A stretch of 25,266 nucleotides of DNA from Aalborgiella sp031424795 (GTDB lineage: Bacteria > Pseudomonadota > Gammaproteobacteria > Burkholderiales > Burkholderiaceae_C): the NCBI GenBank assembly GCA_031424795.1, contig JANPIC010000010.1, positions 1-25,266 on the forward strand, given 5' to 3'. This document shows positions 9,401 through 14,516 of this stretch, piece by piece. Made by a program: the position numbers and the translations under genes. Below the pieces are notes generated by a model, which saw only the letters and a list, made by a program, of their open reading frames with translations, was not told the origin of the DNA and made no database searches. Each line of letters opens with the position of its first letter. Position 1 is the stretch's first letter.

Positions 9401-9868
9401 GAAAGTGCAGTAATTTCCTCTGAGGATGAGTCAAAAGTATCCCTGGAATCTCGCATTGGCCAAGCCATGCACCGCTTGCTTCAGCGGGCAGATTTAACGG
9501 CTGTGGATGCCGTAGCACTGGAATTTTCCCTGAGCAGCCAAGAGGCTGAACAAGCCGCGCAGATGGCTAAGCGCATTGTCACAGGTGAAGGCGCTTGGGC
9601 ATGGGACGATAGTTTGCTGGACTGGCAAGGCAATGAAATTGAACTCACTTCACACGGTAAACTCTTGCGCCTAGACCGCTTGGTGCGCCGCAAAGACACG
9701 GGGGAGTGGTGGGTGTTGGATTACAAATCTGAGTCGCAACCGCAGAATAAGCCAGAGCTGGTCGCGCAAATGCGTCGTTACGTCGCCACGGTGCAAGCTT
9801 GTTATGCGGGTGAGCAGGTGCGAGCGGCGTTTTTGACCGCGGTGGGGCAAATGGCTGAAGTGATTTAG
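6479..9868 (+). CDS. addA: AddA-like UvrD-family helicase-nuclease
   Basis: This 1129-residue SF1A DNA helicase has a C-terminal nuclease domain and is the partner of the preceding addB. Helicase motifs in order: Walker A ACAGAGKT (32-39), TFTKKAAGEMRQR (Ia), DEFQDTSPLQW starting at 409, GDPKQSIYRFRRAEP starting at 443, TIHGAKGLEADVV (V) and LYVALTRAREQL (VI). The nuclease residues are D1066 (LRLDRLVR) and D1081/K1083 (LDYKSES). The length is near that of AddA proteins (about 1200). ATG 6479 overlaps the addB stop and has AAGGA about 10 nt upstream; in-frame TTG 6473 and GTG 6476 are less likely. The linker between helicase and nuclease domains (about residues 925-980) carries two repeat-derived insertions. 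Translational coupling with addB suggests a fixed subunit ratio. Confidence 0.92.
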   Translation: MTAAYEHNGQSVSCNQFYAIACDPRRSVAVEACAGAGKTWMLVSRMLRVLLEDDALNGDIKAHEILAITFTKKAAGEMRQRLQEWLAEFAFATPEKLEKELLIRGLSQQSANIKREALQNLYQTLLNQGRGVQIKTFHGWFASLLRTAPLSVLEGLNLPANYTLLEDDKLATPSVWRRFFGALLKDDVVSRQAKRDFEELVAEHGKSQALKALDEALSKRVEFQLADDKGLVDASVPHFSVFFPDFAGCESPEAAFLNSDSRRQILVDAAKYMGAYPAPSYSALGVDLEKAISNNDLTSALTALITKDGTGTPRVFKGNLGKNEFVAKAQEIAVRLQAALAQHAAWQHQQRMARLTRLLIAEFAALKRQRGWVDMNDVERAALVMLSSSELSGWVQERLDARVKHLMIDEFQDTSPLQWQALYAWLSGYAGAGSKPPTVFIVGDPKQSIYRFRRAEPQVFIAAQAFVKDGLNGDLLSCDHTRRNALQVVDAVNTVMLQAQDVKQYSDYRAHSTEIAVAGSVNSLPQIERVAKEKAGNDLAELVWRDSLTEPREEVEEKIVTLECRQAAQYIQQLLKSGKKPKEIMVLARKRSRLSLMQTELQTLSIASQQPEKTNLADAPEVQDIIALLDALVSTTHDLSLARALKSPLFGLTDDGLVEIALEYKTAKNSNDASATSWFYLLQNSEHLRQEIRRLGAKLTLWKGWIDSLPPHDALDAIFHDGDVLARYASSATATQRESVLANLNALLSAALDIDQARYLTPYAFVRAMKAGLSATNSDGDSDMTDVTQTVKSPMKSDDSAIRLLTIHGAKGLEADVVIILDTDAAPTPAASMRVLVDWPGETETPTSFVFLASESRPAPSATAAFDIEKQARLREELNALYVALTRAREQLVISSSQPRNSNADSWWQRMQAVAEPCLVEPSDQAITVRPELVEGSSDAIELLILPSLGSIKKTENRVSNMPLAGVFPTHDAIESAVISSEDESKVSLESRIGQAMHRLLQRADLTAVDAVALEFSLSSQEAEQAAQMAKRIVTGEGAWAWDDSLLDWQGNEIELTSHGKLLRLDRLVRRKDTGEWWVLDYKSESQPQNKPELVAQMRRYVATVQACYAGEQVRAAFLTAVGQMAEVI
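9261..9286 (+). repeat. TVRPELVEG-encoding repeat inside addA
   Basis: The 26 bp CCGTTCGCCC-AGAGCTTGTC-GAAGGG match, with one difference that I can recall, a widespread proteobacterial repeat whose usual form contains CCCTGAGCTTGTCGAAGG. In this reading frame it encodes TVRPELVEG, the peptide this repeat typically leaves when inserted in genes. It sits 57 bp from repeat copy E, in the helicase-nuclease linker of addA. Confidence 0.75.
9343..9408 (-). repeat. dispersed repeat copy E, inside addA coding sequence
   Basis: The reverse complement contains TTTCAATAGC, AGGAAATACGCCAGCTAGAG and GCATATTTGATACCCTATT, which line up with the intergenic copies A and B and with coding copies C and D. It is read in frame as S-N-M-P-L-A-G-V-F, the same register as copies C and D. 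It falls between motif VI of the helicase and the nuclease domain. Confidence 0.7.
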
Positions 9869-9918
9869 CCGAAAATGGTTGGTGGAATTGTGTGGATTAA
9901 GAATTTTGAAAGTAGTCA

Positions 9919-11235
9919 GTGGAAAAAACAAAAAAAATAGCAAAAACAACGGATAAGTCAGTCGCCATCATAGGCGGCGGTCCAGCAGGGTTGATGGCGG
10001 CGCAAGAGGCCGCGAAATGGTGTAAATCGGCAGGTCTGCAGGTGGCTGTGTATGACGCCATGCCCTCGGTGGGGCGCAAGTTTTTGCTGGCTGGCAAGGG
10101 CGGGTTAAATTTGACCCATTCTGAGGCTGCTGAGCCGTTTGTCTCACGCTATGGCGCTAGACGTGGCGAGATTGGGGCAATGCTCGCGCAATTTGGCGCG
10201 GCAGACGTGCAAACTTGGGCCCACGGGCTGGGGGTGGAGACCTTTGTGGGATCGTCTGGACGGGTGTTTCCTAAAGATATGAAGGCTGCGCCGCTGTTGC
10301 GGGCTTGGCTGCATCAGTTGCGCGTGGCGGGTGTGCGGTTTCACATGCGACACCGTTGGTTGGGGTGGGCAGATTCAGGGTCAGGATCAGCGGGGCATCA
10401 TTTGCAGTTTGCAACGCCTGATGGCGAGGTGACGGTACATGCGGATGCCGTGGTGTTAGCGCTGGGCGGTGGCAGCTGGGCACGGCTGGGGTCGGACGGG
10501 GCTTGGGTGCCAGTATTGGAAAAGCAAGGTGTGCAGGTGAAACCGCTTTTGCCTTCGAACTGCGGCTTTGATGTGGGTTGGAGCACGTATTTTGCCGAGA
10601 AGTTTGCAGGGCAGCCGTTCAAGACCGTGGCAATCACTGTGCAATCTAGTGATCCGAGCGCGCCTCGATTCCACAAGCAAGGTGAATTTGTCGCAACCAG
10701 TACGGGCGTTGAGGGTAGCTTGGTTTACGCTGCTTCAAGCTGGCTAAGAGACGATATCACCGCAAACGGGATGGCGACTTTTTACCTTGATTTACTGCCG
10801 GACAGGACAGCTGAGCACGTGTTGGCCGAGGTGCGACATCCGCGTGGATCGCGTTCCTTGGTGAGTCATTTGAAGAGTCGCTTGAAACTTGATGGCATCA
10901 AGGTGGCGCTGTTATATGAAATTCTTGGCAAAGACGCTATGAATGATGCAGTCGCTCTTGCCGCTGGCATCAAAGCCTTGCCGATCACATTGAGGGCAGC
11001 GCGCCCGATTGACGAAGCGATCAGCAGCGCTGGTGGCGTGGCGTTTGAGGGAATGGATGCGACGCTGATGCTGCAAACTGACGAAAAGCTGGCCGTTAGC
11101 GTGTCAAATGGACTATTTTGCGCTGGCGAAATGCTGGACTGGGAAGCGCCAACGGGAGGCTATTTGTTGACCGCTTGCTTGTCCAGCGGTTTTGCAGCCG
11201 GGCGGAGCGTGGCGCAGTATTTATCGCCGAATTAA
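9919..11235 (+). CDS. BaiN/HI0933-like NAD(P)/FAD-dependent oxidoreductase
   Basis: This 438-residue flavoprotein has an N-terminal Rossmann FAD-binding motif VAIIGGGPAGLMAA (GGGPAG at residues 19-24), the segment GRKFLLAGKGGLNLTHSE, and the C-terminal family signature EAPTGGYLLTACLSSGFAAG. These mark the YhiN/HI0933/BaiN group (TIGR03862-like), whose physiological substrate is mostly unknown. It is probably cytoplasmic, as no signal peptide or membrane segment is seen. The start is GTG 9919, chosen because it precedes the FAD motif closely and no in-frame ATG exists nearby; the ribosome binding site is weak. It lies 50 bp after addA on the same strand and may be co-transcribed. Its stop is 1 bp from the stop of the convergent dehydrogenase. 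Confidence 0.88.
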   Translation: MEKTKKIAKTTDKSVAIIGGGPAGLMAAQEAAKWCKSAGLQVAVYDAMPSVGRKFLLAGKGGLNLTHSEAAEPFVSRYGARRGEIGAMLAQFGAADVQTWAHGLGVETFVGSSGRVFPKDMKAAPLLRAWLHQLRVAGVRFHMRHRWLGWADSGSGSAGHHLQFATPDGEVTVHADAVVLALGGGSWARLGSDGAWVPVLEKQGVQVKPLLPSNCGFDVGWSTYFAEKFAGQPFKTVAITVQSSDPSAPRFHKQGEFVATSTGVEGSLVYAASSWLRDDITANGMATFYLDLLPDRTAEHVLAEVRHPRGSRSLVSHLKSRLKLDGIKVALLYEILGKDAMNDAVALAAGIKALPITLRAARPIDEAISSAGGVAFEGMDATLMLQTDEKLAVSVSNGLFCAGEMLDWEAPTGGYLLTACLSSGFAAGRSVAQYLSPN

Positions 11236-11236
11236 C

Positions 11237-12244
11237 CTATCGCCTAACCTGTAACGCACCCGGGTTGACGATGTTCGTGGGTGTGCCATTGACAAAATGC
11301 AGGATGTTGTCAAAAGCGGCGCTGAAGTACATTTCGTAGGTGTCTTGCTCGACATAGCCAATGTGTGGCGTGCAGATGCAGTTTTCTAGGCGAAGCAAGG
11401 CTTGGCCTTGCAGCACAGGTTCTGATTCATAAACATCAACAGCAGCCATACCAGGACGACCACGGTTGAGCGCGGAGATCAGGGCGTCAGGTTCGATTAA
11501 TTCGGCGCGTGAGGTGTTGACAATCAACGACGTTGGTTTCATCAATGACAGTAGCGACGATGTGACCAAACCCCGCGTTGCATCGTGCAAGCGCAAGTGC
11601 AGCGTCAGCACGTCGCAGGCCGAGAAAAAGGCCTCGACGGACGTTGCGGATGCGTAGCCGTCGTTTCTGGCTTTTTGGCGCGATTCTTCACTGCCCCAAA
11701 CCATCACGTTCATGCCAAAGGCTTGACCAAAGCCAGCGACCATTTGCCCGATTTTGCCGTAACCCCAAATACCCAAAGTACGACCTTTGAGATTCATGCC
11801 CAGGCCAAAATTAGCGGGCATCGCCGTGGTTTTTAAACCTGATTGTTGCCAGGCACCGTGTTTGAGCGTCGCAATATATTGTGGCAAACGGCGCATGGCC
11901 GTCATGATGAGCGCCCAGGTCATTTCTGCTGGTGCTGTGGGTGAGCCAGTACCATCCGCAACGGCGATGCCGCGCTCGGTGCAAGCGTTCACATCAATGT
12001 GAGCGCCGACTTTGCCAGTTTGCACGATCAGTTTGAGCTTAGGCAGCTTTTCAATCAATTGGCGGCTTAAAGGCGTACGCTCGCGTATCAGCACAATGAT
12101 GTCCGCATCTTTCAATCGCAAAGCGAGCTGGCCAACGCCTTTGACGGTGTTGGTATAAACCTTGGCATTGAAGGCGTCTAACTTGGCAGCGCAGGGGAGC
12201 TTACGTACAGCATCTTGGTAGTCGTCTAGGATCACAATATTCAT
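11237..12244 (-). CDS. D-2-hydroxyacid dehydrogenase family protein
   Basis: This 335-residue cytoplasmic NAD(P)-dependent oxidoreductase of the D-isomer-specific 2-hydroxyacid dehydrogenase family has the nucleotide-binding loop GIWGYGKIG (158-166), catalytic R246 (NTSRAELI), E275 (YESEP) and H294 (CTPHIGY). It has no C-terminal ACT domain, so it is unlikely to be a regulated SerA. The substrate could be glyoxylate/hydroxypyruvate or another 2-keto acid; the sequence does not decide. The start at ATG 12242-12244 (MNIVILDDYQ) is typical for the family; a 35-residue upstream extension is rejected. A perfect 9-bp inverted repeat lies 17 bp upstream of the start. Confidence 0.9.
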   Translation of the reverse strand: MNIVILDDYQDAVRKLPCAAKLDAFNAKVYTNTVKGVGQLALRLKDADIIVLIRERTPLSRQLIEKLPKLKLIVQTGKVGAHIDVNACTERGIAVADGTGSPTAPAEMTWALIMTAMRRLPQYIATLKHGAWQQSGLKTTAMPANFGLGMNLKGRTLGIWGYGKIGQMVAGFGQAFGMNVMVWGSEESRQKARNDGYASATSVEAFFSACDVLTLHLRLHDATRGLVTSSLLSLMKPTSLIVNTSRAELIEPDALISALNRGRPGMAAVDVYESEPVLQGQALLRLENCICTPHIGYVEQDTYEMYFSAAFDNILHFVNGTPTNIVNPGALQVRR

Positions 12245-12260
12245 GCCGATATTGTGCCTA

Positions 12261-12295
12261 AATCTTGACGCATTATTTGCTTCGCAGTCAAGATT
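12261..12295. promoter_or_regulatory. inverted repeat just upstream of the dehydrogenase start
   Basis: The arms AATCTTGAC and GTCAAGATT are perfectly complementary over 9 bp and separated by 17 bp. The element ends 17 bp before the dehydrogenase ATG. It could be an operator for a dimeric regulator or a stem-loop in the mRNA leader; the sequence does not tell which. Confidence 0.5.
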
Positions 12296-12364
12296 ACTTA
12301 ATATTATGTAACTACTGTCGGTATGAAATGACCAATCTCTATCATTCATAAGGGGAAGTCATTC

Positions 12365-12406
12365 AAAAAATGAAAATTCGAGTTGTATTTGTCATACCAC
12401 TCGAAT
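12365..12406 (-). terminator. probable intrinsic terminator of the exported cysteine-repeat gene
   Basis: The hairpin arms ATTCGAGT (12376-12383) and ACTCGAAT (12399-12406) form 8 perfect base pairs around a 15-nt loop. On the minus strand they are followed by TTTCATTTTTT. The element lies 18 bp after the stop codon of the gene at 12424-13035. The stem is AT-rich, so strength is uncertain. Confidence 0.6.
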
Positions 12407-12423
12407 ATGTTTTTAAGTGTTAA

Positions 12424-13035
12424 TTACTTACCAAATTTCATTTTGGCAGCAGACACACAACTAGACTTTGCTTCCTCCGCTAACGCAGCGCAGTTTTGAG
12501 TCGCAACTTTATAGTCGACGTCTAGCTTGGTTTGAGCGTCGTCAATTCTGGCAGCATTGATCTGCTTCCCCATTTTGATGTCAGCCAGCGCTTTCGTGTG
12601 GGTGGCTTTTGCCGCGGTTCTGCAAGTTGTTTTGGGAATGCCAGCCAAATCATCGCATTTTTCCTTCGCCACGTCATACGAGGTGTCTGCTTTGACCGTG
12701 GAAATTTTGACGCTGTCAGCCGTTTTGCCTGTATAGCTAAAAGTGAGTTCAGCATTCGAAATTTTTTCTTTTGCCTTGCCTTCTTCGATGCAAATGTCTT
12801 TGGCATTTCCAGCCAATTGCTTGCAGATTAATTTGTCTGCTTTGTATTCAGCGCTGATCCGTGTTTTTGCAGCACTGTAGTCAGTTTTGCTCATTGACTG
12901 GGCAGAAACTTGTGTACTCATGGCGAGACTCGCCAAGGTTGCTGCTAGCGCAACGGACACAAATTTGACATAAGACCAGGCGTTTGAATCCGCTTTTGCA
13001 ATATAAATTTCCGATGGTTGACGCGATACTTTCAT
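12424..13035 (-). CDS. exported protein with three cysteine-pair repeats, function unknown
   Basis: This 203-residue protein starts at ATG 13033-13035, preceded by GGAGG 6 nt upstream. A long basic n-region and a hydrophobic stretch (about 23-40) end in a probable cleavage after QVSA (residue 45), so the mature protein is periplasmic or outer. The mature part is Lys/Ala/Asp-rich, likely helical, and contains three copies of a C-x10-C unit: CKQLAGNAKDIC, CDDLAGIPKTTC and CAALAEEAKSSC. They alternate with (Y/T)xxAKxRI or YxVAxxxC stretches. I recall similar lysine-rich exported hypothetical proteins in Burkholderiales, without known function. The even cysteine count suggests three intramolecular disulfides pinning helical hairpins. 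It has a terminator downstream and no operon partner. Confidence 0.82.
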   Translation of the reverse strand: MKVSRQPSEIYIAKADSNAWSYVKFVSVALAATLASLAMSTQVSAQSMSKTDYSAAKTRISAEYKADKLICKQLAGNAKDICIEEGKAKEKISNAELTFSYTGKTADSVKISTVKADTSYDVAKEKCDDLAGIPKTTCRTAAKATHTKALADIKMGKQINAARIDDAQTKLDVDYKVATQNCAALAEEAKSSCVSAAKMKFGK

Positions 13036-13104
13036 GGAGGCCTCCAAAATTACAAAATAGTTATTGAAGAGGCAAGTATCGAATGCGGTAAACAAAAGAA
13101 ACAC

Positions 13105-13139
13105 AGGACAGCATCCGCAATTTGCGTAGTTGCTGTCCT
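13105..13139 (-). terminator. intrinsic terminator after the 95-residue gene
   Basis: A perfect 9-bp stem AGGACAGCA (13105-13113) / TGCTGTCCT (13131-13139), with a small inner palindrome CGCAATTTGCG, is followed on the minus strand by GTGTTTCTTTTGTTT. It lies 23 bp beyond the stop of the small gene at 13163-13450 and would end the lexA-side transcript before the exported protein gene. Confidence 0.7.
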
Positions 13140-13162
13140 ACAGAAGAAGACTTACTACAAAA

Positions 13163-13450
13163 TCAAGCAGCTAATCGGTCTAATTCAGCACAAACATCTG
13201 CCATTCGACCTGAAATGACCATGCGGCCAGCCATTTGCGGACTGCCATCTTTGACGCGGATCACGCGCAATGGTAGAGGCGAAGGTGGGTGCAAAGGGTA
13301 AACGTTGGAAGCTACTGGCTGCGGTTGTTGTTGCGCAGCGGGTGAAGGTGTGGTCCAAATGCCAAAACCAGCTAAAACAGCACCAAATAAATCGGTTTTA
13401 GATACTGAAGAAGCTTTGAAAGCAAAAGAGGAAGATTGATTGAATCCCAT
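13163..13450 (-). CDS. small protein of unknown function downstream of lexA
   Basis: A 95-residue protein with start ATG 13448-13450 and a good ribosome binding site AGGAG about 7 nt upstream. The N-terminal half is low-complexity (Ser, then Pro/Gln-rich). The C-terminal half, PLRVIRVKDGSPQMAGRMV and then ISGRMADVCAELDRLAA, looks like a compact conserved domain; I recall this tail on short hypothetical proteins of Comamonadaceae. There are no signal peptide, membrane segment or catalytic motifs. It is on the lexA strand 160 bp downstream, with a structured element between, and ends before a strong terminator. Co-transcription with lexA would make it SOS-controlled; this is inference only. Confidence 0.75.
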   Translation of the reverse strand: MGFNQSSSFAFKASSVSKTDLFGAVLAGFGIWTTPSPAAQQQPQPVASNVYPLHPPSPLPLRVIRVKDGSPQMAGRMVISGRMADVCAELDRLAA

Positions 13451-13503
13451 GTGAAACTCCTAAATAGTCAGAGGTAAAACATAGGCAGGATTGTTGAAAA
13501 ATT

Positions 13504-13611
13504 GCTGCAGTAGGGTGATGTCAGCCCCGCCCGTGGTGAAAACCACAGGAAATTCATACGAACGGGGCTGCCATACGCCCGCCACCTACTGCGGCAACGG
13601 GTGATTTTTTT
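13504..13611 (+). ncRNA. candidate structured RNA or branched inverted repeat
   Basis: The outer stem GCTGCAGTAGG (13504-13514) / CCTACTGCGGC (13585-13595) pairs over 11 bp as + strand RNA (one G-U). Inside, CAGCCCCG (13522-13529) pairs with CGGGGCTG (13563-13570), and the innermost hairpin GTGGT-GAAA-ACCAC (13533-13546) has a GNRA tetraloop on the + strand. A run of seven T follows at 13604-13610. An alternative hairpin CCCGCC/GG..CGGG (13578-13601) directly before the T run would compete with the outer stem. The strand is uncertain: the G-U pair and GAAA loop favour +, but the element could also be a leader or spacer on the lexA-side minus-strand transcript, or a DNA-level palindromic element. 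Confidence 0.4.
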
Positions 13612-14338
13612 ACATCAAGAAAGTATTTCGAATCAAACCTACGGCTAGGCCTTCAATCGCAAATGGTTCTTCAGGGTCGACAGTGATGATTTTGAAGTCA
13701 GGGTTTTCTGGCAACAATTCGATCAAGTTTTGCGTGCGGCGGTAGCGCTTCACGGTAACTTCTTCGCCCAAACGGGCAACAACAATTTGACCGTTGCGGG
13801 CGTCTTTGGCAGACTGCACAGCGAGTAAATCGCCGTCCATGATGCCCGCATCGCGCATGCTCATGCCTTTGACTTTGAGCAAATAGTCTGGCTTGTGGGC
13901 AAACATGCTGCTCTCAAAACTGTAGCTCTGTTCGACATGTTCTTGCGCCAAAATGGGGTTGCCTGCAGCGACACGACCAATCAACGGCAGCTGTAGCAAG
14001 CTAGGAATAGGTAGCGAAAACTGCTCTTTGAACTGTTTTGAGCGTGAAGCATTGATAGACTGCAGCGAGTCGCCTTTGAGGCGAATCCCACGCGATGTGC
14101 CACTGACCAGTTCAATCGCGCCCTTGCGCGCCAAGGCTTTCAAATGTTCTTCAGATGCATTGGCTGATTTGAAGCCGAATTCGGTGGCGATTTCAGCACG
14201 TGTTGGGGGCGAGCCCGTGCGAGCGATAGAGTTTTGAATCAGCTCTAAAATTTGCTGCTGACGCGCCGTCAACTTGATGGTAAATTTGTCGCTGAAACTG
14301 GGCATGTCGCTGGCAGTATTCTTAGGTGTATTGCTCAT
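13610..14338 (-). CDS. lexA: LexA repressor
   Basis: SOS-response repressor and RecA-stimulated self-cleaving serine protease. The 242-residue product has the N-terminal winged-helix DNA-binding domain (LTARQQQILELI at 23-34, SPPTRAEIATEFG at 43-55), the cleavage site A125-G126 (GRVAAGNP), and the catalytic dyad S160 (KGMSMRDAGIMDGD) and K197 (EVTVKRY). It is about 40 residues longer than E. coli LexA (202), from an N-terminal extension (about 22 residues) and a longer linker (88-110). The start ATG 14336-14338 has AGGAG 5 nt upstream. Two LexA boxes lie in the upstream region, implying autoregulation. The divergent neighbour is an asparaginase gene. Confidence 0.97.
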   Translation of the reverse strand: MSNTPKNTASDMPSFSDKFTIKLTARQQQILELIQNSIARTGSPPTRAEIATEFGFKSANASEEHLKALARKGAIELVSGTSRGIRLKGDSLQSINASRSKQFKEQFSLPIPSLLQLPLIGRVAAGNPILAQEHVEQSYSFESSMFAHKPDYLLKVKGMSMRDAGIMDGDLLAVQSAKDARNGQIVVARLGEEVTVKRYRRTQNLIELLPENPDFKIITVDPEEPFAIEGLAVGLIRNTFLM

Positions 14339-14376
14339 GAAGGCTCCTGTAAAACTAGATATTCAATCGGATTGGG

Positions 14377-14392
14377 CTGTTTGTTTGCACAG
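14377..14392. promoter_or_regulatory. LexA (SOS) box, perfect
   Basis: CTGT-TTGTTTGC-ACAG fits the CTGT-N8-ACAG LexA operator exactly, 38 bp upstream of the lexA start codon. Together with the second box it would repress lexA, and it could also affect the divergent asparaginase promoter. Confidence 0.88.
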
Positions 14393-14395
14393 TGA

Positions 14396-14411
14396 CTGTA
14401 TTTTTAACCAG
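14396..14411. promoter_or_regulatory. second LexA (SOS) box, one mismatch
   Basis: CTGT-ATTTTTAA-CCAG differs from CTGT-N8-ACAG at one position. Its start is 19 bp from the start of the first box, so the two sites face nearly the same side of the helix, like the paired boxes of E. coli lexA. Confidence 0.72.
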
Positions 14412-14516
14412 TTTTTACCGCAATGCAAGCATTTTTGCAAAATAATCAAAATAAATAGCAAACTGAGCTGTAATCGCAGGGTAATTCATCAAAGAAGCAT
14501 CATAAAAAGACAAAGA

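Noticed and set aside
13502..13611. tRNA or signal-recognition-particle RNA at the branched element
   Set aside because: It has no CCA end, T-loop or anticodon arm, and no SRP domain IV signature; it is kept only as a structured candidate.
14274..14516. N-terminal extension of the asparaginase frame
   Set aside because: It runs antisense through the lexA start and over both SOS boxes and adds no family sequence; the GTGGTIAG motif begins about 15 residues after ATG 14517.
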